DNA of 64,000 nt, taken from assembly GCF_000219725.1 (NCBI RefSeq), contig NC_015732.1, positions 2,232,001-2,296,000 on the forward strand, written 5' to 3'. The position numbers and the translations under genes were made by a program. This DNA comes from Gracilinema caldarium DSM 7334. Its GTDB lineage: Bacteria; Spirochaetota; Spirochaetia; Treponematales; Breznakiellaceae. Under the pieces are notes generated by a model. The model saw only the letters and a program-made list of their open reading frames with translations, did not search any database and had not been told where the DNA came from. Of the stretch, positions 28,102-36,372 are shown in pieces. Position 1 is the stretch's first letter. Each line of letters opens with the position of its first letter.

Positions 28102-28107
28102 ATTGTA
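28102..28107 (-). promoter_or_regulatory. -10 hexamer six bases before the sensor-protein ATG
   Basis: On the minus strand TACAAT is followed by AAATAC and then ATG 28095, the same spacing as at the kinase at 14034. No good -35 box is visible 16-18 bases further upstream, so the call rests on position and on the missing ribosome site. Confidence 0.35.
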
Positions 28108-28127
28108 CCATGAGGGACGCTGAAAGG

Positions 28128-28883
28128 CTATTGTATTTCTGTATAGCGGTCAGCCCAGGAACCGCGCCGGTCCGCCGTATCCCGGCCGAGTATCTCCCTC
28201 ACTGAAAGGGCCTTTTGTAAAAGTTGTAAGAAGGAGCTGCGGTCCAGTTCCTGACCGCCTAAACTCTGGAGATGCGGGGTGGGTACCTGGCAATCTATAA
28301 AGTCCAGTCCATCCTCGAATAGGTTTTTTGCAAGTGTTAAAAAGGCCGCTTTGGAGGCGTTCGGATACCGGGCAAACATGGATTCACCGCAGAATACGTT
28401 CCCGAGCCGTAACCCATAACAGCCGCCTACCAGCTCCCCTTCGAGATAGGCTTCCGCACTGTGAGCCCAGCCGAGATGGTGCAACCTTGTATAGGCTTCT
28501 ATAATATCATCGGTTATCCAGGTACCTCCCTGACCAGGCCTCGGAACAGAACCGCAACCGTGAATGACCTCTTCGAAATTGGTATCGAACCGGATGGTAA
28601 ACATTCCTTTTTTAAAGATTTTTCGCATCGATTCAGAGATATGGAGGGTCTCAGGATAAATCACAAAGCGGGGATCGGGAGATTGCCAGATGAGGGGGTC
28701 CTCCGGATTGTACCAGGGGAATATTCCCTGTTCATAGGCAGAGAGGAGCATCCCCGGTGAAAGGTTGCCCCCGACAGCCACAATCCAGTCGTCACAGTGT
28801 TCGGGATCGGGAAAGGTAAAGCGTTCTTCCTCGGTCAGATAGGGAAAATGCGGGTCCGGACCGGGCCCGCGCCAATACCCCAT
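28128..28883 (-). CDS. aat: Leucyl/phenylalanyl-tRNA--protein transferase
   Basis: 251 residues, usual length for Aat. Family segments are clear: the N-terminal FPDPEHCDDWIVAVGGNLSP, YEQGIFPWYN, WQSPDPRFV, the core HAEAYLEGELVGGCYGLRLG-like stretch near residues 140-160 and FCGESMFARYPNASK. The enzyme adds Leu or Phe from aminoacyl-tRNA to proteins with N-terminal Lys or Arg, creating N-degrons read by ClpS. It starts one base after the clpA stop, so it is the third gene of clpS-clpA-aat. Confidence 0.97.
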   Translation of the reverse strand: MGYWRGPGPDPHFPYLTEEERFTFPDPEHCDDWIVAVGGNLSPGMLLSAYEQGIFPWYNPEDPLIWQSPDPRFVIYPETLHISESMRKIFKKGMFTIRFDTNFEEVIHGCGSVPRPGQGGTWITDDIIEAYTRLHHLGWAHSAEAYLEGELVGGCYGLRLGNVFCGESMFARYPNASKAAFLTLAKNLFEDGLDFIDCQVPTPHLQSLGGQELDRSSFLQLLQKALSVREILGRDTADRRGSWADRYTEIQ

Positions 28884-31325
28884 TTAGGAAACCACCTCGA
28901 TACGGTATGCACCGTTGGACCAGTCTGCGCGGGCCACTCCGCCAGAGGCAAGCCGGCCAAAGAGGACCTCATCTACAAAGAAGCTCTTAATTTTATCTTC
29001 TATTAGTCTGCTCACATTGCGTGCGCCGAATTCACGACTGTATCCATCCTTAGCAAGCTGCATGATACAGGTCTCGGTCACTTCCAGCACAACCTGCTTT
29101 TCAGCCAACTGCATCCTGAAGGCGTCCAATTCCTTGCGGACTATGGATGCCACAATGTCCTGGTTCAGGTGGCCAAAGCGGACCACCGCATCCAGGCGGT
29201 TTCGGAATTCGGGGGTAAAGATCCGCTCTACCGCCCCATCCACCACCGCCTCATCGAGGATCCGTTCCCCAAAACCAATGAGGCTTTTGCCGATATCCCG
29301 GGCACCGGCATTGCTGGTCATGATAAGCACCACATTGCGGAAGTCGGCTTTTCTGCCGTTGTTGTCGGTCAATGTAGCATAGTCCATAATCTGTAAAAGT
29401 ATGTTGAAGATATCCGGATGGGCCTTTTCTATTTCGTCCAGCAGAACCACCGCATGGGGCTGCTTGCGAACCGCATCGGTTAAGAGCCCGCCCTCTTCAT
29501 ATCCCACATACCCGGGAGGAGACCCAATAAGCCTGCTCACGGTATGCTTTTCCTGATATTCACTCATATCAAAGCGATGCATGGCAATGCCCAACACATC
29601 CGCCAGACTCCGGGCGAGCTCAGTTTTACCTACCCCCGTAGGACCAACAAAGAGGAAATTGGCAATGGGCTTATTGGGAGCACGGAATCCAGCCCGGGAT
29701 CGTTTTACCGCCCGAACGACGGCTTCGACCGCCGCATCCTGGCCGAAGATTCGCTCCTTGAGGCGGCTTTCGAGGAACCGGAGCTTATCCTTTTCATTTT
29801 CTCCAACCGTGCGTTCGGGAATCCGGGCAATCCGGGCTACCACAGTTTCGATCTGAGGAACATCAATCTCTATAATAGGCAGAGCATCCAGGTTTTCAGG
29901 GGCAAAGGCTGCCTCTGTATCTGTCTGGGCCTCTGCCTGAGATTCTGCGGTGGTGGGGACATTGGTGTCTACCCGGACTTCCCCCGCTGTCTCTGCATCC
30001 TGATTTTCCCGAGCCTTAAAGGCCTGGATCCGGGCAAAGGCACCGGCCTCATCGATCACATCGATGGCCTTATCGGGAAGACGCCGCTCGGTGATAAACT
30101 GGGCAGAGAGGCGCACCGCCGTTTCGAGGGCCGCATCGGTATAGCGAACGCGGTGGAATTCTTCATATTTGTGCCGGAGCCCCTTAAGAATCGCAATCGC
30201 ATCGGCCTCACTGGGCTCGTTTATATCAATTTTCTGGAACCGGCGCGAAAGCGCCCGGTCCTTATCGAAATACTTGGTGTATTCTTCGTGGGTTGTGGAG
30301 CCAATACAGCGAATCTTGCCTGAGGTCAGCGCAGGTTTCAGTAAATTCGAGGCATCCAGGGAGCCCCCTGAAGTCGCACCGGCACCCACCAGGGTGTGAA
30401 TTTCATCAATAAAAAGGATGGCCTTTTCTTTTTTCAGGATTTCATCCACCACCTTCTTAATTCGTTCCTCAAAATCACCCCGGTACTTGGTTCCTGCCAC
30501 AAGGGCACCCATGTCCAAAGCGTAGATTGAAAATCCCCTCAAGGTCGGCGGCACATTGCCTGCCACAATTCGCTGGGCAAGCCCCTCGGTAATGGCGGTT
30601 TTCCCCACACCGGAATCCCCCACATGGATGGGATTATTTTTCAGGCGGCGGCACAGGACCTGGACCGTTCGATCCAGTTCGTGTTCCCGGCCAATCACAG
30701 GCTCGAGCTTGCCCTCCCGAGCCAGGGCAGTCAGGTCAGTAGTAAACCGCTCTAGGGCACTCTTACGGGCCGGCCGCATGCGCGGTTCAGCCTCGATACC
30801 GCTATCAGCCTCTGCATCTTCTCCGTTCTCTTCATTTTTTTCTTTCCATGAGCCTGAAGCGGCTGGGTCCCCATTATCCCCCTCCTCTTCCGATTCATCC
30901 CCAAAACGGATCCCATGGGAAAGCACCTCAAGAAGGTCAATCCGTTTTACACCGGCTTTACGCAGATAATAGGCACAGTAATTACGCTCCTCATCATAGA
31001 GGGACACGAGAATATCAGCCACATCGAGTTCTTTTTTTTGGGCCGATTGGCTTTGGAGTACCGCCCGTTCAAGTACGCTCTGAAACCCCACCGTCTGGGT
31101 AGGTTCCATGTTCTGGACCACCGGAACTTTCTGCTCAAAATAGTTTTCCATACCGCTTTTTATCTGGTTCAGATCCGCACCGCAGGCGAGCAGAACCTGC
31201 TGAACCTCCTCAAAGGCCAGGGCGGCATAAAGCACATGTTCGGGGGTTAAATATTCGTGATTCCGAACCTTGGCTTCATTATAAGCGGCATTGATTATAG
31301 CCTGCACATGGCGGCTGATTTGCAT
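28884..31325 (-). CDS. clpA: ClpA, ATP-dependent unfoldase of ClpAP
   Basis: 813 residues, longer than the usual 750-760. Clp_N double repeat at 1-140, an acidic linker at 141-185, AAA domain 1 with Walker A GDSGVGKT (236-243) and Walker B AILFIDE, and AAA domain 2 with GPTGVGKT (561-568). The ClpP-docking loop contains LIGFGER. The extra length is an insertion of about 50 residues (438-487) rich in Ala, Glu, Thr and Asp just before the VARIARIPE segment that opens domain 2; the acidic linker adds more. ClpA unfolds substrates for ClpP, and ClpS and Aat from the same operon supply N-degron substrates. clpP is not in the window. Confidence 0.96.
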   Translation of the reverse strand: MQISRHVQAIINAAYNEAKVRNHEYLTPEHVLYAALAFEEVQQVLLACGADLNQIKSGMENYFEQKVPVVQNMEPTQTVGFQSVLERAVLQSQSAQKKELDVADILVSLYDEERNYCAYYLRKAGVKRIDLLEVLSHGIRFGDESEEEGDNGDPAASGSWKEKNEENGEDAEADSGIEAEPRMRPARKSALERFTTDLTALAREGKLEPVIGREHELDRTVQVLCRRLKNNPIHVGDSGVGKTAITEGLAQRIVAGNVPPTLRGFSIYALDMGALVAGTKYRGDFEERIKKVVDEILKKEKAILFIDEIHTLVGAGATSGGSLDASNLLKPALTSGKIRCIGSTTHEEYTKYFDKDRALSRRFQKIDINEPSEADAIAILKGLRHKYEEFHRVRYTDAALETAVRLSAQFITERRLPDKAIDVIDEAGAFARIQAFKARENQDAETAGEVRVDTNVPTTAESQAEAQTDTEAAFAPENLDALPIIEIDVPQIETVVARIARIPERTVGENEKDKLRFLESRLKERIFGQDAAVEAVVRAVKRSRAGFRAPNKPIANFLFVGPTGVGKTELARSLADVLGIAMHRFDMSEYQEKHTVSRLIGSPPGYVGYEEGGLLTDAVRKQPHAVVLLDEIEKAHPDIFNILLQIMDYATLTDNNGRKADFRNVVLIMTSNAGARDIGKSLIGFGERILDEAVVDGAVERIFTPEFRNRLDAVVRFGHLNQDIVASIVRKELDAFRMQLAEKQVVLEVTETCIMQLAKDGYSREFGARNVSRLIEDKIKSFFVDEVLFGRLASGGVARADWSNGAYRIEVVS

Positions 31326-31343
31326 ACAAAACTCCTCTTAAGC

Positions 31344-31655
31344 TTAAGCTTTTTCTACAACACAACGAAGGGGGAATTCGGATTGCCGGGCTAGACTGTG
31401 CACCTGCTCAGCCTTGGTGATCGCTATATCCCAGGGATACATTCCAACCACCCCCCTGCCCTTTTTATGAACATCCAGCATGATCCGTTGGGCTTCCATC
31501 TCATCCTTGTGAAACACCATTATTAAAACAGCAACTACAAAGTCCATGGTGGTATAGTCATCATTAAGCAGTACCACCTGGTATTGCTCTGGTTCCTGCA
31601 GTTTCTGTTCCTGTTTTGGCTTTAAAAGGGTACCCAAACTCATGCGTTTAGACAT
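31344..31655 (-). CDS. clpS: ClpS, N-degron adaptor of ClpA
   Basis: 103 residues, normal length. Core motifs: VVLLNDDYTTMDFVVAVL (N-degron pocket region) and the ClpA-binding helix with the VHKKGRGVVGMY turn. A flexible N-terminal tail (1-24) precedes the fold, as needed for delivery to ClpA. It recognises N-terminal Leu, Phe, Tyr or Trp and hands substrates to ClpA, whose gene starts 18 bases downstream. GAGGGG lies before the start. Confidence 0.96.
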   Translation of the reverse strand: MSKRMSLGTLLKPKQEQKLQEPEQYQVVLLNDDYTTMDFVVAVLIMVFHKDEMEAQRIMLDVHKKGRGVVGMYPWDIAITKAEQVHSLARQSEFPLRCVVEKA

Positions 31656-31755
31656 CCATCATCCCCTCATTATTCTATCAATAAAGATAGCTAAAAAAAG
31701 ATGATAATACAACGGGTTGATGAATGGAAAGGACATCCACTTCCCTGGTAAAGCC

Positions 31756-32142
31756 TTACCAAACAGTCATTGCTCCGAGCCCAGCTATGGCAGAATCACA
31801 GGTGAGGACAGAGATGTTTGATATTATAGCCTGGGCCGCAATCATCCGATCAAAGGGGTCCCGATGTTCTCCGGGTAAGGATCCAGCTTTAAGAGCATGT
31901 GACCAACTGATGGGGAACTCAATGAATCCATCTTCCCATACTCGTTGCTCCCAGTCAGTGATAACCAGAAATCCTTGAGGATACTTGCCTATACGATATT
32001 TCGTTGCTACTTCCCAGGCTGAGGCCACACTCACAAGACAAGGGTTCTCCCGATCCTTAATAAGGGACAAAACCCGTGGTGAGAGGCGTCCAGGATCTGA
32101 CCACCACCAGAGCAGTGTACAGGTATCAAGTAAATAGGTCAT
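31756..32142 (-). CDS. PIN-domain toxin, VapC-like
   Basis: 128 residues from ATG 32142 (MTYLLDTCTLLWW). PIN acidic residues are present: Asp 6 in LLDTCTLLWW, Glu 44 in SAWEVATKY, Asp 95 and Asp 98 in DPFDRMIAAQA, and Asp 116 in TCDSAI. PIN toxins are Mg-dependent ribonucleases. The ATG overlaps the antitoxin's original stop in ATGA, the normal arrangement; an in-frame ATG nine bases upstream (32151) lies inside the antitoxin end. All active-site residues look intact although the antitoxin is broken. Confidence 0.88.
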   Translation of the reverse strand: MTYLLDTCTLLWWWSDPGRLSPRVLSLIKDRENPCLVSVASAWEVATKYRIGKYPQGFLVITDWEQRVWEDGFIEFPISWSHALKAGSLPGEHRDPFDRMIAAQAIISNISVLTCDSAIAGLGAMTVW

Positions 32143-32296
32143 GATTCCCATGCCTGTAATTCATCCTCTGGCAATGGTTTAAAAAAGTCATCCCCTGGTC
32201 CATCATGATATCGACCAGGGACTCGTTCCGCTTTTTTTCAAGGGGTACCAGGCGTGCCCAGGGTTTGCCTGCCTTGGCTACAAATACCTCGTTACC
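32139..32296 (-). pseudogene. Decayed Phd/YefM-type antitoxin
   Basis: Two antitoxin segments survive in different frames. The first, from base 32296, reads GNEVFVAKAGKPWARLVPLE, the usual Phd/YefM core. The second reads DDFFKPLPEDELQAWES and stops at the toxin start, the usual toxin-binding tail. They are split by a single-base deletion in an A run (seven A on the minus strand, 32232-32238; eight would restore LEKKAERVPG). The roughly 20-25 N-terminal residues expected before GNEV, which carry the DNA-binding fold, have no counterpart and no in-frame start; that DNA now carries the exonuclease III promoter. Confidence 0.75.
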
Positions 32297-32303
32297 AAAA
32301 CCC

Positions 32304-32332
32304 TTGCGGAGACATCTTTTTTTTCCTATAGT
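32304..32332 (+). promoter_or_regulatory. Promoter of exonuclease III gene
   Basis: TTGCGG (32304-32309), a 17-base spacer, TATAGT (32327-32332). The ATG at 32342 follows after nine bases, so the leader would be about three bases. No Shine-Dalgarno sequence is present. The promoter overlaps the region where the antitoxin N-terminus should have been. Confidence 0.6.
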
Positions 32333-32341
32333 TCAATCACA

Positions 32342-33118
32342 ATGCGTATACTTTCCTGGAACGTGAATGGCCTGCGGGCGGTGGAAAAAAAAGGATTTGT
32401 TCAATGGATGCGGGATGAATCGGCCGATGTGGTATGTATTCAGGAAACCAAGGCCCATCCAGGACAGCTCTCGCCGGAACTGCTTGAACCTGTTGATGCG
32501 GAAGGGAAACCCTACAAATCCTACTGGGCTTCTGCCAAGAAAGCCGGATATTCGGGTACTGCTATCTACTCAAGAATTGAACCCTTGAACATACGGACCA
32601 TGGGAATTAAGGATTTTGATGATGAAGGCCGGGTCCTTATTGCCGATTTCGATCGTTTTACCCTTATCAGCGCCTATTTTCCCAATTCCCAGGAAGCAGG
32701 AGCGCGGCTGGATTACAAGCTCGCATTCTGTGACGCCATGCTGGAAACCTGTAACAAGCTTGTCCAGTCGGGGAAAAATATCATTCTCTGTGGAGACTAT
32801 AATATAGCCCATACCCCCATAGACCTGGCCCGTCCGGAAGACAATGAGGAAAATCCGGGCTACCTGCCGGAAGAACGGGCATGGATGACCAAATTCCTTT
32901 TTGCGGGTTATGTGGATACCTTCCGGGCTGAACATCCTGGTGAAGGGGGCCATTATACCTGGTGGTCCTACCGTACGAGAGCCCGGGAACGGAACATAGG
33001 CTGGCGTATTGACTACCATTGTGTCAACGAGGCTTTTCAGCCTGAAGTACAAAGATCAATCATTAGGCCGGAAGTTACCGGTTCAGATCATTGTCCCATA
33101 GAAATAGTTGTAAGGTAG
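32342..33118 (+). CDS. xthA: Exodeoxyribonuclease III / AP endonuclease
   Basis: 258 residues, full length for the ExoIII/ExoA family. Catalytic motifs: MRILSWNVNGLRA, QETK with metal-binding Glu 35, GDYNIAHTPIDL with Asp and Asn, and the C-terminal GSDHCPI with the Asp-His pair. It cleaves DNA 5' of abasic sites and degrades 3' ends in base-excision repair. It has its own promoter and an almost leaderless start. Followed after 7 bases by a rhomboid gene on the same strand. Confidence 0.97.
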   Translation: MRILSWNVNGLRAVEKKGFVQWMRDESADVVCIQETKAHPGQLSPELLEPVDAEGKPYKSYWASAKKAGYSGTAIYSRIEPLNIRTMGIKDFDDEGRVLIADFDRFTLISAYFPNSQEAGARLDYKLAFCDAMLETCNKLVQSGKNIILCGDYNIAHTPIDLARPEDNEENPGYLPEERAWMTKFLFAGYVDTFRAEHPGEGGHYTWWSYRTRARERNIGWRIDYHCVNEAFQPEVQRSIIRPEVTGSDHCPIEIVVR

Positions 33119-33125
33119 GTATATC

Positions 33126-33686
33126 ATGCATATTAAGTACAATGCACCCACCGTATTAACCTATGCATTTACGAGCGCCCTTGTACTCATCTTAAGCCAG
33201 ACCCTGCTTCCGAGCCTGACCACATCCCTTTTCATGGTGCCGGGGAAACATCAGTTTAATCCCCGGGATATTGTTAATTGGGTCAGGATTTTTACCCATG
33301 TGATTGGACATGCCAACTGGACCCATCTGATATCTAATTTTTCATTCATTCTGCTCATCGGACCAATTCTCGAAGAAACCTATGGCTCCCTTTCTTTGTT
33401 TTTTATGATTGCGGTAACCGCTTTTGTAACGGGAATTCTTAATGCATTTTTACTTCCCACGGCCCTGCTCGGTGCCAGCGGGGTGGTATTCATGATGATA
33501 CTGCTGGCCTCATTTACCAACTTCAGACAGGGCGAAATCCCCCTCACCTTTATTCTGGTATTAACCCTTTATCTGGGCCGTGAAATTTTTAATTCTTTTA
33601 CAAGTAATAATATATCAGAATTTGCCCACATCGTGGGAGGTTTCTGCGGCAGTCTTTTTGGATTTTTCAGACCCGCAAAACGATAA
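33126..33686 (+). CDS. Rhomboid-family intramembrane serine protease
   Basis: 186 residues with about six membrane helices, the minimal rhomboid core. Catalytic Ser 119 is in GASG, His 168 is in FAHIVGGFCG, and the oxyanion-stabilising element HANWTHLISN appears at about 62-71. AGGTAGG precedes the ATG. Membrane proteins cleaved by it are unknown. It is probably co-transcribed with xthA (7-base gap). Convergent with the ArsR-type regulator downstream. Confidence 0.93.
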   Translation: MHIKYNAPTVLTYAFTSALVLILSQTLLPSLTTSLFMVPGKHQFNPRDIVNWVRIFTHVIGHANWTHLISNFSFILLIGPILEETYGSLSLFFMIAVTAFVTGILNAFLLPTALLGASGVVFMMILLASFTNFRQGEIPLTFILVLTLYLGREIFNSFTSNNISEFAHIVGGFCGSLFGFFRPAKR

Positions 33687-33767
33687 CACACAGGGCCGAT
33701 GCGGGGAATGGCCCCAATTGGTGGCATGCAGGCATTGGTTCCCTGTGGGCATGACTTCCCCTTTGAT

Positions 33768-34691
33768 TTACAAATAGAGCTTGAGCAGGATTGCCTGATT
33801 ATAATCACCAAAACCACGTCCAAAAATGTTTATCCCACCGGGATGAAGCGCATCCTCTTTAACCCCGATTCGAACGCGTATTGAATGATGATCGTTGAGA
33901 TGCAGGTCCTGTAAGGTTACAGAGGATATCAACACATCATCCACATAGGAGCCTGTATCGGTAATTCGCCATTTTGGTAACAGACCATATTGAGAACCTT
34001 CCAGCTTCCACCAGTCGGGGGTATATTTCCCTCGCCGATCCCCAAAGTCGCCGGGGCTTGTCCAGGTACCAATTTCTATGGAATTAACCCAAAGGGTGAT
34101 ATCAGACTTCCAATTGCTGTTGGTCCCCGGTGTTTCGGAAGACAGTTCTGCACTCAACTCAAGGGCCTGTACCGGCTTCTCAGTATAAAGGCTGTTATTG
34201 GGAAATTGATATTCCACATAACCGGTTTCAAACCAGAGAAGCCCTGCAGCCATCCGTTCAGGGTTGAGAAACGAATCAGGGACATCCAGGTAGCCAACAA
34301 TACCCGTTGGGGAACACAAGCCGCAGGGAGGAGAGACATGAAAGGCCGTATAAAGACCAATCGGCATTTCCACCTCGATTGCCGATTCCTGTACCTGTTG
34401 AGGTGAACGAAATTGGACCAGAATTTCTTTATATGCAGTGGTACAGCGTTTCTGATTCCCCTTCTTTGCACTGATCAGTTCAGTATGCAAAAGGCCAGCC
34501 TTCTCAAGAACAGCCACATTGGTGGCCACCGTAGATTGGGGAAGCTTCAGAGCCTGGGCGATTTCATTAATATTCAATTTTTTATCAATCAATAGGTTGA
34601 TGATAGAGAGCCGTATTTCTGATCCCAGCGCTAGAATGATATCCTGGTTTTCAAGCGTGTTGACAATTACATAGGGTTCATGGGATTCCAT
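33768..34691 (-). CDS. ArsR-type winged-helix regulator with large C-terminal domain
   Basis: 307 residues from ATG 34691. The N-terminal winged helix (about 10-90: LALGSEIRLSIINLLIDKKL, NINEIAQALKLPQSTVATNV) is of ArsR/SmtB type without metal-binding cysteines. The C-terminal 200 residues (VSPPCGLCS, WFETGYVEYQFPN, a Trp-rich jelly-roll-like region) look like a carbohydrate-binding or effector domain, which is inference. An upstream ATG at 34751 exists, but the promoter TTGTCC-17-TATTCT lies between the two, so 34691 is preferred. Divergent from the arabinofuranosidase gene, so it probably controls that gene. Confidence 0.75.
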   Translation of the reverse strand: MESHEPYVIVNTLENQDIILALGSEIRLSIINLLIDKKLNINEIAQALKLPQSTVATNVAVLEKAGLLHTELISAKKGNQKRCTTAYKEILVQFRSPQQVQESAIEVEMPIGLYTAFHVSPPCGLCSPTGIVGYLDVPDSFLNPERMAAGLLWFETGYVEYQFPNNSLYTEKPVQALELSAELSSETPGTNSNWKSDITLWVNSIEIGTWTSPGDFGDRRGKYTPDWWKLEGSQYGLLPKWRITDTGSYVDDVLISSVTLQDLHLNDHHSIRVRIGVKEDALHPGGINIFGRGFGDYNQAILLKLYL

Positions 34692-34700
34692 ATCTTTACA

Positions 34701-34729
34701 AGAATAACAAATGTTACTTATTAGGACAA
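34701..34729 (-). promoter_or_regulatory. Promoter and operator-like repeat of the ArsR-type regulator
   Basis: On the minus strand: TTGTCC (34729-34724), 17 bases, TATTCT (34706-34701). The start codon follows after nine bases. A near-perfect inverted repeat AATAACA-AA-TGTTACT (34703-34718) covers the -10 and spacer, suggesting autorepression. Confidence 0.5.
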
Positions 34730-34757
34730 TGGGCACTGGAAAAGCATTCACTAATAC

Positions 34758-34769
34758 TGATACATATCA
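34758..34769. promoter_or_regulatory. TGATA-CA-TATCA palindrome between divergent genes
   Basis: A perfect 12-base palindrome-like site with 5-base arms, 11 bases upstream of the arabinofuranosidase -35 box. Position fits an operator or activator site for the divergent winged-helix regulator; not proven. Confidence 0.35.
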
Positions 34770-34779
34770 TATTTAATGT

Positions 34780-34808
34780 TTGACATAATCTTTGCTTCAG
34801 GTTATTAT
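34780..34808 (+). promoter_or_regulatory. Promoter of the arabinofuranosidase gene
   Basis: TTGACA (34780-34785), 17-base spacer, TATTAT (34803-34808): near-consensus sigma-70. Leader about 60 bases, ending in TTAGGAGCAGG before the ATG. Confidence 0.75.
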
Positions 34809-34876
34809 AGGATATCTCTAAAGACACTATCTGTTTTTAGAAGCACCTCAAGTACATCAGTGTTAGGAGCAGGTGG

Positions 34877-36367
34877 ATGGCAAAAGCTACAATCATCGTT
34901 GATAAGGATTACCGGATCGCATCGGTAGATAAAAACATTTATGGTTCCTTTATTGAGCATCTGGGACGGGCAGTTTATTCAGGTATTTATGAGCCCGGAC
35001 ACCCCAATGCAGATGAACAGGGCTTCAGAACCGATGTATTGGAGCTTGTACAAGAACTGGGAGTAAAGATTGTGCGATATCCGGGAGGCAATTTTGTTTC
35101 CGGTTATAATTGGGTCGATGGCATAGGGCCTAAGGATCAGCGAAAACGACGGCTTGAGTTATCCTGGAAATCTATAGAAACCAATGAATTTGGGATTGAT
35201 GAATTTGTCGACTGGTGTAGAAAAGCTCAAACAGAGGTCATGGCGGCAGTAAATCTCGGAACCGGCACGCCTCAGGAAGCGGGCAATCTTGTTGAATATT
35301 GCAATCATCCTTCAGGTTCCTATTGGAGCGATCTGCGCATCAAGTATGGGCACCAGAAGCCCCACAATATCAAGGTATGGTGTCTGGGTAATGAAATGGA
35401 CGGTCCCTGGCAAATCTGTCATCTGGAAGCCGATGATTATGGAAAAAAAGCCAGAGAAACCGCCAAAATTATGAAATGGATCGATCCGGACCTAAAACTG
35501 GTTGTTGCCGGCAGTTCGGGGCCAGGAATGCCCACATTCCCCGAATGGGACCGCACGGTCCTTGAATATACCTATGAGCAGGCAGATTTCATTTCCCTCC
35601 ACCGGTACTATGAAAACCTCGGTGACAATGATGATTTTCTTGCTTCCTATATTGATATGGATCGGTTTATCCGCAGTGTAGCCGCTACCGCCGACTATGT
35701 AAAAGCAAAGGTACGCAGCAAAAAGACCATGATGCTTTCCTTTGATGAATGGAATGTCTGGTATATGAAGCAGGTAAAACTCCAGCCCTGGGAACAGGCT
35801 CCAGCAATCCTGGAAGACCGGTATTCCCTTCTCGATGCGCTGGTTGTGGGGGGCATGCTTATCACCCTGATCAACAATGCTGACCGGGTTCAGATGGCAG
35901 CCCTTGCTCAACTGGTCAATGTCATTGCACCGATCTTTACTGAAAAGGGCGGCAGGGTACTGCGTCAGACAACCTTCTATCCCTTTGCCATGGCAGCCCA
36001 TTACGGTATGGGCACGGTTCTGCACCCCCTCATCCGCGGTGACCAGCAAGGAACCAAGAGCTATGATGCCGCTCCTCTGGTACATTCAGCTACCGTTTAT
36101 AATGAAGAAAAGGCTGAGCTCACCGTCTTTGTGCTGAACCGGAGCAAAGAACCACTTCATCTGGACCTTGACTTCAGATCCTTCGGAAAACTTTCCTTCC
36201 TAGAACACCAGATTCTCGATGGGCCCGACCTGAATGCCTGTAACGATTTTGAACACCCGGATCGGGTTAAACCCCGGCAGGTAACACCGAAGGATGCTGC
36301 TGCATCCAGCTTCGCAGTGCATCTTTCGGCATATTCCTGGAACATGCTCCGATTTAGAGTTGGCTGA
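34877..36367 (+). CDS. abfA: Alpha-L-arabinofuranosidase, GH51
   Basis: 496 residues, typical intracellular GH51 length, with no signal peptide. Family motifs: YGSFIEHLGRAVYSGIYEPG near the N-terminus, VRYPGGNFVSGYNW, acid/base Glu 173 in WCLGNEMDGPW and nucleophile Glu 291 in FDEWNVWY. A (beta/alpha)8 barrel is followed by a C-terminal beta-sandwich from about residue 390. It releases arabinose from arabino-oligosaccharides after uptake. It has its own promoter and a strong ribosome site, and is divergent from an ArsR-type regulator. Convergent with the RND pump gene (5-base gap). Confidence 0.96.
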   Translation: MAKATIIVDKDYRIASVDKNIYGSFIEHLGRAVYSGIYEPGHPNADEQGFRTDVLELVQELGVKIVRYPGGNFVSGYNWVDGIGPKDQRKRRLELSWKSIETNEFGIDEFVDWCRKAQTEVMAAVNLGTGTPQEAGNLVEYCNHPSGSYWSDLRIKYGHQKPHNIKVWCLGNEMDGPWQICHLEADDYGKKARETAKIMKWIDPDLKLVVAGSSGPGMPTFPEWDRTVLEYTYEQADFISLHRYYENLGDNDDFLASYIDMDRFIRSVAATADYVKAKVRSKKTMMLSFDEWNVWYMKQVKLQPWEQAPAILEDRYSLLDALVVGGMLITLINNADRVQMAALAQLVNVIAPIFTEKGGRVLRQTTFYPFAMAAHYGMGTVLHPLIRGDQQGTKSYDAAPLVHSATVYNEEKAELTVFVLNRSKEPLHLDLDFRSFGKLSFLEHQILDGPDLNACNDFEHPDRVKPRQVTPKDAAASSFAVHLSAYSWNMLRFRVG

Positions 36368-36372
36368 GTAAA

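Noticed and set aside
29544-30323. Plus-strand open frame of 259 codons opposite clpA, and similar ones at 30556-30969 and 28915-29382.
   Set aside because: Antisense shadow of a GC-biased, well-conserved gene; no domain or start signal.
33687-33767. Inverted repeat CACAGGG/CCCTGTG with inner GC-rich pairs between convergent rhomboid and regulator genes, possible small RNA or bidirectional terminator.
   Set aside because: Loop is long (45 bases) and there is no T run on either side; too weak to call.
35492-36085. Minus-strand open frame of 197 codons opposite abfA.
   Set aside because: Overlaps the catalytic region of a clear GH51 enzyme on the other strand; no recognisable protein features.
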